Positions 44,301 through 53,128 of a DNA stretch of 64,000 bases are shown here, in pieces. How positions within the stretch are numbered: position 1 is the stretch's first letter; each line of letters opens with the position of its first letter. The position numbers and the translations under genes are program-made. Under the pieces are notes generated by a model. That model saw only the letters and a program-made list of their open reading frames with translations. It was not told the DNA's origin and ran no database searches. Origin of the DNA: CBFHSF01 sp965658445 (GTDB lineage: Bacteria > Bacteroidota > Bacteroidia > Flavobacteriales > Schleiferiaceae); contig CBFHSF010000001.1 in the NCBI GenBank assembly GCA_965658445.1, positions 248,001 to 312,000 on the forward strand, given 5' to 3'.

Positions 44301-44339
44301 GAGTGACCTATTCCTGATTTTGGTTGACTCATTCTTTTT

Positions 44340-44759
44340 TCACTCTGATGATTTTCGGTTCCAACGCAAGGTGAGTTCTACTCCTATGAGAATTCCCAAT
44401 CCAAAGGAAACGGCCAACAATCCAAATCGATTGATTTGCAGGTTTTGAATGAGCGTTCCTAAGATCATGGCAAAGCCATTGGACAAAAAGAAAAAACCTC
44501 CAAACTGCCAGAAAACTGTGGGTTTAGAAAAGCGCAAAGGATTTTCGTTCCAATGGGGAGGTGTGAGTTCTTGGCCAAAAACTCCTTGGTTAAATTTTGA
44601 AATCAACGGTATGGCAAAAGCTCCAAATACCAGAGGCATGATCAGTACAAACCCCAAACCTTCTCCCATGCCGCCTTGAGGAGGATAAATAAGGTTGGGA
44701 ATACAAAGCACCGCCAGAATAATGGCCTTGATCTTTCCGGTTCGATTCCAGTTTTTCAT
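44340..44759 (-). CDS. Small integral membrane protein of unknown function
   Basis: A 139-residue protein from ATG 44759; the frame also has a TTG at 44792 that would add 11 residues, which I consider less likely. It has about four hydrophobic helices (IKAIILAVLCIPNLIY, LGFVLIMPLVFGAFAIPLI, FGGFFFLSNGFAMILGTLI, FGLLAVSFGLGILIGVEL) separated by short loops with a conserved-looking PPHWNENPLRF. I do not recognise the family. It lies between a repeat tract and the icd promoter region, convergent with the lipoprotein gene. Confidence 0.65.
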   Translation of the reverse strand: MKNWNRTGKIKAIILAVLCIPNLIYPPQGGMGEGLGFVLIMPLVFGAFAIPLISKFNQGVFGQELTPPHWNENPLRFSKPTVFWQFGGFFFLSNGFAMILGTLIQNLQINRFGLLAVSFGLGILIGVELTLRWNRKSSE

Positions 44760-44881
44760 GGTTTGATGGTGTTCGAAGGTTTTTGATGCCAAATGGCAAT
44801 GGAAGGGGAAGATAACAAAAGAGTGTGAAATTGGTTTAATAAGTAAATTTTATGCATTAGATAAAAAACATAAATAAAAAT

Positions 44882-44906
44882 ATATGAAAAACTCTTTTCA
44901 TATTTG
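44882..44906 (+). promoter_or_regulatory. Operator-like palindrome over the icd promoter region
   Basis: A perfect 9-bp inverted repeat (ATATGAAAA at 44882-44890 and TTTTCATAT at 44895-44903, spacer ACTC) overlaps CATATTTG at 44899-44906, which matches the -7 consensus in seven of eight positions. It lies 56 bases before the icd ATG. The palindrome could be a repressor or activator site; no -33 box is evident. Confidence 0.45.
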
Positions 44907-44961
44907 CAGTGTACAAAAACAAACGCCCATAGAAACTAAGAATATCTAAACCCCCATAACT

Positions 44962-46485
44962 ATGAGCATGGATTTAATCAAAGAGCAGTCTGCTCCCTCC
45001 TCAAACACAGAAACCATCACCCCCGTAAAAGTTGCCATGGCCAAAGGCGACGGCATCGGCCCCGAAATCATGGACGCCACCCTACGCGTATTAAAAGCCG
45101 CCGGTGCTCAAATCCAACCTGAGTTTATTGACTTGGGAGAAAAGGTATACCTCTCAGGGAATACCTCCGGAATTGGTTCCGACGCTTGGGAAGCCATCAA
45201 TAGAAACAAAGTTATACTCAAAGCGCCCATTACCACTCCTCAGGGTAAGGGCTACAAATCACTGAACGTAACCTTGAGAAAGTCTCTGGGGCTTTTCTCT
45301 AACGTAAGACCCGTTCAGGCTTACACTCCTTACGTTCCCTCTCATTTTCAGCAAATGGATGTGGTCATCATCCGCGAGAACGAGGAGGATTTGTACGCAG
45401 GGATTGAACACAGACAGACTCAGGACGTGTACCAATGTCTCAAACTCATTACAAGGCCGGGCTGTGAGCGCATCATCCGCTACGCTTTTGAGTATGCCGT
45501 GGCGTACGGTCGCAAGAAGGTGACCTGTATGGTGAAGGACAACATCATGAAAATTACCGACGGGCTCTTCCACACCGTCTTCAAAGAGATCGCAGCAGAA
45601 TATCCTCAGATTCAATCCGAATCTCAAATTATTGACATAGGCTCCGCTCGCTTAGCCAACAACCCCGAAAACTACGACGTAATCGTAACCGCAAATCTTT
45701 ACGGAGATATCATTTCCGATATCGCGGCGGAAATCGGAGGTTCGGTGGGAATGTGTGGCTCGGCCAACATTGGCAAGAACGTAGCCATGTTCGAAGCCAT
45801 CCATGGTTCGGCCCCAGACATTGCAGGGCAGGGAATCGCCAACCCCTCTGGATTGTTAAACGCTGCCATTTCCATGCTGGCGCACATCGGTCAGTCTGCC
45901 ATAGGGGACAAGGTGAAAAACGCTTGGTTAACCACTTTGGAGCAAGGCTTCCACACAGCGGATATCTACAACGCAAACAAGAGCATTCAGAAAGTGAGTA
46001 CTCAGGAGTTTGCCGATAGAATAATTTCCAACCTCGGAAAAACACCCCAAAACCTTCCGGTAAGTCAACTAGAAAGTGGTAAGGGAAATATTGAAATCCC
46101 TGACTACGAGCGCAAAACGGAAGAAAAAAGATTGGTGGGAGTGGATGTGTTTTTGGATTGGCCGGGTTCCGATCCCAATGAGCTTGGTGATTTGTTGACC
46201 CATCACAAAGACATTCACATGAAACTGAAAATGATCACCAACCGAGGAGTCAAAGTTTACCCTGACGGACTCAAAGAAACGTACTGTACGGACCACTGGA
46301 GATGTCGTTTTGTAGGTGCTGACGCGGACCTCTCTAACACGGACGCATCCTACCAGCCCGTAGTGTACGAACACGTGGTGGCCCTCCAATCATCGCTTTT
46401 CCACATAGGATTAGACGTCATCAAAACGGAAAACCTCTACGAGTTCAATAAAAAGCGCGGATTCTCTCTGGGACAAGGAGAATGA
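44962..46485 (+). CDS. icd: NADP-dependent isocitrate dehydrogenase (with C-terminal extension)
   Basis: TCA-cycle enzyme that oxidises isocitrate to 2-oxoglutarate. The 507-residue protein contains the isocitrate/isopropylmalate dehydrogenase fold: GDGIGPEIMDATLRVL, SLNVTLRKSLGLFSNVRPV (substrate arginines), IRENEEDLYAGIEHR, VTANLYGDIISDIAAEIGGSVG with the metal-binding Asp residues, and EAIHGSAPDIAGQGIANPSG. The last ~140 residues (VGVDVFLDWPGSDPNELGDLL onward) are an extra domain absent from E. coli Icd but present in the Thermus-type enzyme. Its own terminator follows. Confident on family; NADP preference is by homology. Confidence 0.94.
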   Translation: MSMDLIKEQSAPSSNTETITPVKVAMAKGDGIGPEIMDATLRVLKAAGAQIQPEFIDLGEKVYLSGNTSGIGSDAWEAINRNKVILKAPITTPQGKGYKSLNVTLRKSLGLFSNVRPVQAYTPYVPSHFQQMDVVIIRENEEDLYAGIEHRQTQDVYQCLKLITRPGCERIIRYAFEYAVAYGRKKVTCMVKDNIMKITDGLFHTVFKEIAAEYPQIQSESQIIDIGSARLANNPENYDVIVTANLYGDIISDIAAEIGGSVGMCGSANIGKNVAMFEAIHGSAPDIAGQGIANPSGLLNAAISMLAHIGQSAIGDKVKNAWLTTLEQGFHTADIYNANKSIQKVSTQEFADRIISNLGKTPQNLPVSQLESGKGNIEIPDYERKTEEKRLVGVDVFLDWPGSDPNELGDLLTHHKDIHMKLKMITNRGVKVYPDGLKETYCTDHWRCRFVGADADLSNTDASYQPVVYEHVVALQSSLFHIGLDVIKTENLYEFNKKRGFSLGQGE

Positions 46486-46548
46486 TCAAAGGTGTAGCGA
46501 ATAGAGAAAACTCTTCTTAAACCACCCAATTCTACGAGAATCTGTGGC

Positions 46549-46580
46549 CCACGGCAATTTCCATTGTCGTGGTTTTTTTT
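46549..46580 (+). terminator. Terminator of icd
   Basis: A 9-bp stem (46549-46557 with 46564-46572, one G-U) has a six-base loop and is followed by eight T. It lies 63 bases after the icd stop. Confidence 0.9.
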
Positions 46581-46659
46581 GTTATTCGATTGCTGATAAC
46601 TAACCGTTTGAATCCGTTTAAAAACGATTCAGGGGGTTCTTTTTGTCATGTGGAAAAGG

Positions 46660-46667
46660 TATCTTTG
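46660..46667 (+). promoter_or_regulatory. Bacteroidota -7 promoter element for rfbC
   Basis: TATCTTTG, a perfect TAnnTTTG match, lies 84 bases before the rfbC ATG and downstream of the icd terminator. TTTTTG at 46640-46645 is nearer than the usual -33 spacing. Confidence 0.5.
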
Positions 46668-46750
46668 TAAGATTCCGCTTTTTGGAGCGGCAATTCATTT
46701 TTAGTGAAATTCATTTTATTGAAATCCAATAGAACAAGTCATTACCAAGA

Positions 46751-47410
46751 ATGCAAATAATCAAAACCCCAATAGAAGGCCTGGTAGAAATTGAGCCCAG
46801 AGTCTTTGAAGATGCCCGAGGTCATTTTTTTGAATCGTATAATGCCGATGCCTTTGCCGCGGCAGGAATCCCCGACGTTTTTGTACNNNNNNNNNNNNNN
46901 NNNNNNNNNNNNNNNNNNNNNNNNNNNNNNNNNNNNNNNNNNNNNNNNNNNNNNNNNNNNNNNNNNNNNNNNNNNNNNNNNNNNCAAGACAACCAGAGTT
47001 TGTCTCAGCGCGGTGTGTTGAGAGGACTTCATTTTCAGGCGCCTCCCTTTGCCCAAGGAAAGCTCGTTAGAGTGATCAAGGGATCTGTATGGGATGTGGC
47101 GGTTGACATTCGCAAAGACTCTCCTACCTACGGACAGTACCACGGGGTACATCTCTCAGAAGAAAACAAAAAAATGTTCTGGGTTCCGCCGGGGTTTGCC
47201 CACGGTTTTGTGACCCTAGTAGACGGTACCATTTTTGCGTACAAATGCACCAACGTCTACAACAAAGAAAGCGAAGGAGCTGTTCGTTGGAATGACGCCG
47301 ATTTAAAAATCGATTGGCCCATTCAAGATTTTGCTTCCGAGTTAATTACTTCAGAGAAGGACGACGAAGCCCCTTCCTTTGCAGACTTACAAACGCCTTT
47401 TCAATTTTAA
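46751..47410 (+). CDS. rfbC: dTDP-4-dehydrorhamnose 3,5-epimerase (contains an N gap)
   Basis: Cupin-fold epimerase of dTDP-L-rhamnose synthesis. The N-terminal part (EGLVEIEPRVFEDARGHFFESYN-like start) stops at the gap with AGIPDVFV. The other side resumes QDNQSLSQRGVLRGLHFQAPPFAQGKLVRVIKGSVWDVAVDIRKDSPT in the same frame, containing the catalytic His of LRGLHFQ and the Asp of VAVDIR. Family members read FVQDN continuously, so the 98 N seem to replace no residues. Without them the protein is about 187 residues, the normal length. No other rhamnose genes are adjacent. Confidence 0.92.
   Translation: MQIIKTPIEGLVEIEPRVFEDARGHFFESYNADAFAAAGIPDVFVXXXXXXXXXXXXXXXXXXXXXXXXXXXXXXXXXQDNQSLSQRGVLRGLHFQAPPFAQGKLVRVIKGSVWDVAVDIRKDSPTYGQYHGVHLSEENKKMFWVPPGFAHGFVTLVDGTIFAYKCTNVYNKESEGAVRWNDADLKIDWPIQDFASELITSEKDDEAPSFADLQTPFQF
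46887..46984. other. Assembly gap (98 N) inside rfbC
   Basis: The flanking bases are GTAC before and CAAGAC after. Joining GTA-CAA-GAC across the gap restores the conserved V-Q-D of the epimerase, so the true gap is probably zero or a one-base overlap. Confidence 0.9.
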
Positions 47411-47450
47411 TTGATTTGCATACAAAAAGGGTTACGATAATTTGAGTATT

Positions 47451-48419
47451 ATGATTAAAACAAACATGAACAAGAACACTCCGTTACTACTCTCGCTTAT
47501 CGCCGGCGCCTTGGTGATTTTTGTGGGATTAGCTTCCAAAAGAGACAAAAACCTAGACACAGAATTTCGTTCTGAATTTCACGAAGACTACGGGGTGTAT
47601 GCACTTTCCATCCCTAAAGATTTGAGTTTTGCCGGAGAGGACATTCCGCTTTCCGATCCCGATGTGTACGAGCGCATGGACAAGGAACTCTTGGTCAATA
47701 CCTATTGGCAATCTAACGGTTTGTTGATGTTCAAGCGCACCGCAAAGTACTTTCCCATCATTGAGCCCATTCTCAAAGAGAAGGGTGTGCCGGATGACTT
47801 TAAGTACCTCGCCGTGATTGAATCGGGTTTGACCAATGTAGTTTCTCCAGCAGGCGCAACCGGAATGTGGCAAATCATGAAAGGCACCGCCAAGGACAGA
47901 GGCTTGGAGGTGAACGACGAAATCGATGAGAGATATCACCTAGAAAAGAGTACGGAAGCTGCCTGTGACTACTTGTTGGAGGCTCACGAGAGATTTGGTT
48001 CATGGACTCTGGCGGCAGCCTCTTACAACATGGGAATGAAAGGGGTGGAAAAGCAGCTTGCACGTCAAAAAACCGACAATTACTACGACTTGCTTCTCAA
48101 CCAAGAAACGGGTCGTTATGTATTTAGAATCCTTGCGGTGAAAGAGATTATTGAAAATCCCAAGCGCTACGGATTCAACTTTAGAGAGGTAGATCTCTAC
48201 AAGCCCATTCCCACCACCACCGTAGAAGTTGACAGTGGGGTTGCCCATTTTGCGGACTTCGCGGCAAAGTATGACATGTCTTATAAGACCTTGAAATATC
48301 ACAACCCCTGGCTAAGAGATCACTATCTCACCAACAAACAGGGCAAGACCTATGTTATTGAGATTCCGGAGGAGGGATACGAAGGCATTTACTTGGATTC
48401 TACCCCTCAAGAAGAATAA
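47451..48419 (+). CDS. MltD-like lytic transglycosylase
   Basis: A 322-residue envelope enzyme that cleaves peptidoglycan glycan strands to 1,6-anhydro products. The start ATG 47451 is preferred to TTG 47442. A membrane anchor or uncleaved signal is at about residues 8-25 (PLLLSLIAGALVIFVGLA). The SLT domain shows the catalytic Glu in AVIESGLTNVVSPAGATGMWQIM, then the AAASYNMGMKGVEKQ motif. The C-terminal 60 residues (VAHFADFAAKYDMSYKTLKYHNPWL) resemble a single LysM-like module. It is followed by uvrA after 54 bases. Confidence 0.88.
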   Translation: MIKTNMNKNTPLLLSLIAGALVIFVGLASKRDKNLDTEFRSEFHEDYGVYALSIPKDLSFAGEDIPLSDPDVYERMDKELLVNTYWQSNGLLMFKRTAKYFPIIEPILKEKGVPDDFKYLAVIESGLTNVVSPAGATGMWQIMKGTAKDRGLEVNDEIDERYHLEKSTEAACDYLLEAHERFGSWTLAAASYNMGMKGVEKQLARQKTDNYYDLLLNQETGRYVFRILAVKEIIENPKRYGFNFREVDLYKPIPTTTVEVDSGVAHFADFAAKYDMSYKTLKYHNPWLRDHYLTNKQGKTYVIEIPEEGYEGIYLDSTPQEE

Positions 48420-48473
48420 TTAAGAAAGTTGGGAATCCAATAGATATTTATCCCAGTTCAACCATCACAAGAT

Positions 48474-51400
48474 TTGAGCGATACCAGTATAAAGAAAAGC
48501 AACCAAGCCCAAGAGGCGCAAGTTGTTGCAGAAGATAGAGAGACTCTTGAAGTTTACGGTGCACGTGTACACAACCTCAAGAATATAGACGTGACCATTC
48601 CCCGAAATGAGCTGGTAGTAATTACCGGACTCAGCGGGAGTGGCAAGTCTTCCTTGGCCTTTGATACCATTTATGCCGAGGGACAAAGGAGGTACGTGGA
48701 AACGTTCTCTGCCTACGCCCGTCAATTCCTCGGAGGATTGGACAGACCGGATGTAGACAAGATCAACGGTCTGAGTCCTGTGATTTCCATAGAACAAAAG
48801 ACCACTTCGCGAAACCCGCGTTCCACCGTAGGAACCGTTACGGAGATTTACGATTTCTTGCGCTTGCTCTTTGCCAGGGCTTCTACCGCGTATTCATACA
48901 ATACCGGAGAAAAGATGGTCAGCTATACAGATGATCAGATTGTGGAGCTCATTATGGAGCGATACCGCGACAAGCGAATATCNNNNNNNNNNNNNNNNNN
49001 NNNNNNNNNNNNNNNNNNNNNNNNNNNNNNNNNNNNNNNNNNNNNNNNNNNNNNNNNNNNNNNNNNNNNNNNNNNNNNNNNNGGAGAAAAGATGGTCAGC
49101 TATACAGATGATCAGATTGTGGAGCTCATTATGGAGCGATACCGCGACAAGCGAATATCTCTTTTGGCACCCGTAGTACGATCCAGAAAGGGGCATTACC
49201 GCGAGCTCTTTGAGCAAATCGGAAAGATGGGATTCTTGCGCGCCCGCGTCAATGGAGAGATTATTGAAATCACTCGAGGATTTCGCCTGGACCGATACAA
49301 GACCCACGATATTGAAATTGTAATCGATAGAGTCATTGTTGATGACGATTCCATTTCTCGACTGAAGCAGAGCATTCAGACGGCCATGAAACATGGAAAA
49401 GGAATTATGACGGTTTTGGAAATGGGAGGGGACAAACCCCAATTCTTTTCCAGACACCTCATGTGTCCCACCACCGGAATTGCCTATCCAGACCCCGAGC
49501 CCAATTCCTTCTCTTTCAACTCTCCCAAGGGAGCATGTGACCACTGTAACGGATTGGGACAAGTCAACGTCGTGGATTTGGAAAAACTCATTCCCGACCC
49601 CAAGGCTAGCATCAAAAAAGGAGGATTGGCCCCATTGGGAGAATACAAGCGCAGCTGGATTTTTAACCAGTTAGAAATCATCGGTAAGCGCTATGGCTTT
49701 GATATGAATACGCCCATCAAGGACATTTCTAAAGAAGCCATGAACGTCATCCTTAACGGTTCCAAGGAAACCTTTGAGGTAGAAAGCAAAAACTTAGGAG
49801 TCACCCGTAAGTACAACTTGGACTTTGAAGGGTTGACCAAATTCATAGAATACCAGAGCAAGGAGAGCAGCAGTCGCTCCATCAAGCGTTGGGCAGAGAC
49901 CTACATGAACCCCGTAGAATGTCCAACCTGTAAAGGATCTCGACTGAAGAAAGAGGCGAACTATTTCAAGATTTCAGGGAACAACATTTCGGAGTTGGCC
50001 CGCATGAGCCTTCAAGATTTTTCGGAATGGCTAAAGTCAGCTCCCGAGCAAATGACCGAAACACAGAAAACTATTGCGGTAGAAATTCTCAAGGAATTGA
50101 AAGCACGCACAGGGTTCCTCTTGGACGTAGGACTTACCTATTTGAGTTTGGATCGCTCTGCAAAAACACTTTCTGGAGGGGAGGCGCAGCGCATTCGCTT
50201 GGCTACACAAATTGGTTCTCAGCTGGTGAATGTCTTGTACATCTTGGATGAGCCTAGCATTGGCCTTCACCAAAGAGACAATCAAAAGTTGATCAATAGC
50301 TTGATCGAACTCAAAAACGTCGGCAACAGTGTGATTGTCGTAGAGCACGACAAGGACATGATAGAAGCTGCAGACGCCATTTACGACATTGGTCCAGGCG
50401 CTGGGATTCACGGAGGTAAAATCATCGCTCAGGGCAATCTCAATGACATTCTAGAAAGCGATGGCCTTACGGCCGAGTACCTCAGTGGCCGAAGAGAAAT
50501 TGCCGTGCCTGCAGAGCGCAGAAAGGGCAATGGCAAGACCATTGATCTCAAAGGCGCTACGGGAAACAACCTCAAGGACGTAGACCTAACCGTTCCCTTG
50601 GGACAGTTGGTAGTGGTTACGGGAGTTTCTGGAAGTGGTAAGTCTACACTGATCAATGAGACCTTGTATCCCATTCTCAGCAAGCATTTCTACAAATCGG
50701 TAAAAATTCCAATGCCCTATAAATCCATTAAGGGCATTAAAAACATAGACAAGGTCATTGACATTGACCAGAGTCCCATCGGTAGAACTCCGCGTTCTAA
50801 TCCCGCCACCTACACAGGAGTCCTCAGTGATATTCGCACGTTGTTTTCCCAATTGCCCGAAGCTAAAATCCGTGGATACAAACCCGGCCGCTTTAGCTTT
50901 AACGTAAAGGGAGGTCGTTGTGAAACCTGTGAGGGAGCCGGTTTGCGAGTAATTGAAATGAACTTCTTGCCGGATGTTTACGTACCCTGTGAAACTTGTC
51001 AGGGCAAGCGATTCAATCGCGAGACCTTGGAGATTCGCTACAAGGGCAAATCCATTTCTGACGTGCTCAACATGTCCGTTGAGGAGGCTACTCAGTTCTT
51101 TGAGCACATTCCCAAAATCTACCAAAAGGTAAGAACCCTCAACGATGTGGGATTGGGATACATTACCCTCGGACAGCAGTCTACCACACTTTCGGGTGGG
51201 GAGGCACAGCGTGTGAAATTGGCCACAGAGCTCAGCAAAAGAGACACCGGAAAGACCTTGTACATTCTTGACGAGCCTACCACAGGGCTTCACTTTGAGG
51301 ACGTGAAGGTTTTGATGGATGTCCTCAATAAATTGGTGGAGCGCGGCAATACCGTTTTGATTATTGAGCACAACATGGATGTCATAAAGCTGGCAGACCA

Positions 51401-51524
51401 CGTTATAGATATAGGCCCCGAAGGAGGGAAGAACGGTGGAACTATCGTTTGTGAAGGAACTCCCGAAGAAGTCGCTGAGGTAGAAAACAGCGAGACGGGT
51501 AAATTTTTAAAGTTAGAGTTATGA
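48474..51524 (+). CDS. uvrA: Excinuclease ABC subunit UvrA (coordinates inflated by an assembly artefact)
   Basis: UvrA recognises bulky DNA lesions and loads UvrB. Two ABC ATPase units are present: Walker A TGLSGSGKSSLAFDT and TGVSGSGKSTLINET, and signatures LSGGEAQRIRLA and LSGGEAQRVKLA. Zinc-finger cysteines are CDHC, CPTC, and CETC twice. The start is TTG 48474; no in-frame ATG is near. Bases 48906-48982 are repeated at 49083-49159 with 100 N between. Removing the 177-base excess leaves 957 residues, close to the usual ~940, and restores IMERYRDKRISLLAPVV. It overlaps the next gene by ATGA. Confidence 0.95.
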   Translation: MSDTSIKKSNQAQEAQVVAEDRETLEVYGARVHNLKNIDVTIPRNELVVITGLSGSGKSSLAFDTIYAEGQRRYVETFSAYARQFLGGLDRPDVDKINGLSPVISIEQKTTSRNPRSTVGTVTEIYDFLRLLFARASTAYSYNTGEKMVSYTDDQIVELIMERYRDKRIXXXXXXXXXXXXXXXXXXXXXXXXXXXXXXXXXXGEKMVSYTDDQIVELIMERYRDKRISLLAPVVRSRKGHYRELFEQIGKMGFLRARVNGEIIEITRGFRLDRYKTHDIEIVIDRVIVDDDSISRLKQSIQTAMKHGKGIMTVLEMGGDKPQFFSRHLMCPTTGIAYPDPEPNSFSFNSPKGACDHCNGLGQVNVVDLEKLIPDPKASIKKGGLAPLGEYKRSWIFNQLEIIGKRYGFDMNTPIKDISKEAMNVILNGSKETFEVESKNLGVTRKYNLDFEGLTKFIEYQSKESSSRSIKRWAETYMNPVECPTCKGSRLKKEANYFKISGNNISELARMSLQDFSEWLKSAPEQMTETQKTIAVEILKELKARTGFLLDVGLTYLSLDRSAKTLSGGEAQRIRLATQIGSQLVNVLYILDEPSIGLHQRDNQKLINSLIELKNVGNSVIVVEHDKDMIEAADAIYDIGPGAGIHGGKIIAQGNLNDILESDGLTAEYLSGRREIAVPAERRKGNGKTIDLKGATGNNLKDVDLTVPLGQLVVVTGVSGSGKSTLINETLYPILSKHFYKSVKIPMPYKSIKGIKNIDKVIDIDQSPIGRTPRSNPATYTGVLSDIRTLFSQLPEAKIRGYKPGRFSFNVKGGRCETCEGAGLRVIEMNFLPDVYVPCETCQGKRFNRETLEIRYKGKSISDVLNMSVEEATQFFEHIPKIYQKVRTLNDVGLGYITLGQQSTTLSGGEAQRVKLATELSKRDTGKTLYILDEPTTGLHFEDVKVLMDVLNKLVERGNTVLIIEHNMDVIKLADHVIDIGPEGGKNGGTIVCEGTPEEVAEVENSETGKFLKLEL
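48906..49159. other. Assembly artefact: 77-bp duplicated flank around a 100-N gap in uvrA
   Basis: The 77 bases 48906-48982 recur exactly at 49083-49159, on both sides of N 48983-49082. This is what results when two contigs sharing a 77-base end (a common assembler k-mer) are scaffolded instead of merged. It is not a biological duplication. Confidence 0.95.
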
Positions 51525-52225
51525 GTGATGATAAAATCAGAGAGGCCTTTGACGCCAAGAACTGGAATGAAATAAAGACCAACGATTCCTGGGGAATTTT
51601 TAAGGTGATGGCGGAATTCGTGGACGGATTCGACAGCTTAGCCAAGATTGGTCCTTGTGTTTCTATCTTCGGTTCGGCGAGAACGTCTCCTGATCATCCT
51701 CATTACAAACTAGCCGAAGAGATTGCGTTTATACTGACTCAACAAGGATACGGTGTGATTACTGGCGGTGGTCCTGGAATTATGGAAGCCGGAAACAAAG
51801 GAGCGGCACGAGGAAAAGGAAAGTCCGTGGGTCTCAATATTGAGTTGCCCTTTGAGCAAATGCCCAACCCCTACATCGATCACGACAAGAACCTGAATTT
51901 TGATTACTTCTTTGTTCGCAAGGTGATGTTTGTCAAGTACTCTCAAGGTTTTATCGTTTTGCCGGGAGGCTTTGGAACTCTAGACGAGTTGTTCGAGTCC
52001 TTGACGCTTATTCAGACCAACAAAATCGGAAAATTCCCCATTATTCTCGTGGGAACCGAGTTTTGGGAAGGTCTATTGGATTGGGTAAAGGCCACACTCC
52101 TCAAAGAGTTTAGCACCATCAGCCCAGAGGACATGGACCTAATTCACGTGGTGGATACGCCGCGTGAAGCCGTAGATATCATCGACAATTTCTACAGTAA
52201 GTACATGCTCAAGCCGAACTTCTAA
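51521..52225 (+). CDS. LOG family protein (TIGR00730, lysine-decarboxylase-like fold)
   Basis: A 234-residue Rossmann-fold protein with the LOG-type motif PGGFGTLDE (near residue 148) and GVITGGGPGIMEAGNKGAARGKGKSVGLNIELPFE in pieces. The opening CVSIFGSARTSP is the usual TIGR00730 start. Plant and bacterial LOG members are cytokinin riboside 5'-monophosphate phosphoribohydrolases; bacterial paralogs may act on other nucleoside monophosphates. The start overlaps the uvrA stop (ATGA), giving a uvrA-LOG operon. No isopentenyltransferase is nearby. Confidence 0.9.
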   Translation: MSDDKIREAFDAKNWNEIKTNDSWGIFKVMAEFVDGFDSLAKIGPCVSIFGSARTSPDHPHYKLAEEIAFILTQQGYGVITGGGPGIMEAGNKGAARGKGKSVGLNIELPFEQMPNPYIDHDKNLNFDYFFVRKVMFVKYSQGFIVLPGGFGTLDELFESLTLIQTNKIGKFPIILVGTEFWEGLLDWVKATLLKEFSTISPEDMDLIHVVDTPREAVDIIDNFYSKYMLKPNF

Positions 52226-52287
52226 TCGCGCAAAGCCCGTAAAGAAAAAGGGGAGGAGGACTGTTTGCGTGCCGATTTTGAAAACCC

Positions 52288-53082
52288 CTACGCCAATTCC
52301 GAAAAGTCTACAGCATCCGCAATCTGGGGGTTGGAAGCCCAGATGGTCTTGCCAAAAATAGGGTCGTTTCCACCCGAGAATTCACGTACCTGACCGCCCG
52401 CTTCGCGAACGATCAATACACCGGCTGCCACATCCCAAGGGGAGAGGCCGTATTCAAAGAAACCATCAAATCGTCCACAGGCCACATACGCTAAGTCTGT
52501 TGCGGCGGATCCCAATCTTCTAAGACCGCGTGTGTTTTCAAAGAGGTGAGCGAGCAATTGTAAGTACTCATTCATCTTTCCAAAGTCGTAGTAGGGAAAA
52601 CCCGTGGCCAACAAGGTGTCTTGTAGTTTTGGGGTTTTGGTTACGGAAATGGTTTTTCCATTCAATGTCGCTCCGTTGCCTTGGGAAGCAATGAAGAGTT
52701 CGTCCTGTCCGGCTTCATAAATCACACCAATCACTGGTTCAAATCGATCATTGACTTTTTGGGTTAAGGCAATAGAAACTGAGTAAATAGGCAGTCCGTG
52801 CAAGAAATTGGTGGTGCCATCTAGAGGGTCCACAATCCACTGGTATTCGGAATCATTGGGTTTTTCCGTGCCTTCCTCAGCAATAAATCCCGCCTCGGGA
52901 ACCAAGGCTTTTAGTCCTTCCACAATCTGCTTCTCAGCAGTTTTATCTACGTAGCTCACCAAGCTGTTAAGAGATTTGGTTTCCACCTCAATCTCAGCGA
53001 GTTTGCTTTGTTCTGAAGCGATGTAAGTACCTACTTTGGCGGCGAGTTCTCCAATGCGTTCGGCTGTCTGGGCTAGATTCAT
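52288..53082 (-). CDS. Inositol monophosphatase family protein
   Basis: A 264-residue Mg-dependent phosphatase of the IMPase/FBPase/CysQ fold. The metal site is visible: EEGTEKP (Glu), WIVDPLDGTTNFLHG (Asp-x-Leu-Asp-Gly), and WDVAAGVLIVREAGG (Asp). Likely substrates are inositol-1-phosphate or related phosphates; SuhB-like roles in rRNA synthesis are known for some members. It is convergent with the LOG gene (62-base gap with no clear terminator) and lies 68 bases after mtaB in the same direction. Confidence 0.93.
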   Translation of the reverse strand: MNLAQTAERIGELAAKVGTYIASEQSKLAEIEVETKSLNSLVSYVDKTAEKQIVEGLKALVPEAGFIAEEGTEKPNDSEYQWIVDPLDGTTNFLHGLPIYSVSIALTQKVNDRFEPVIGVIYEAGQDELFIASQGNGATLNGKTISVTKTPKLQDTLLATGFPYYDFGKMNEYLQLLAHLFENTRGLRRLGSAATDLAYVACGRFDGFFEYGLSPWDVAAGVLIVREAGGQVREFSGGNDPIFGKTIWASNPQIADAVDFSELA

Positions 53083-53128
53083 TTGGATGGTGTTTTATTG
53101 AGTTTCGAAATGAGTCAGGTAATAGGTC

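Noticed and set aside
48906..49159. Possible tandem duplication inside uvrA
   Set aside because: Exact 77-base identity flanking exactly 100 N indicates scaffolding of overlapping contigs, not biology.
50586..51401. 271-codon minus-strand ORF opposite uvrA
   Set aside because: A shadow of the conserved second ABC domain; no recognisable protein and no ribosome-binding site.
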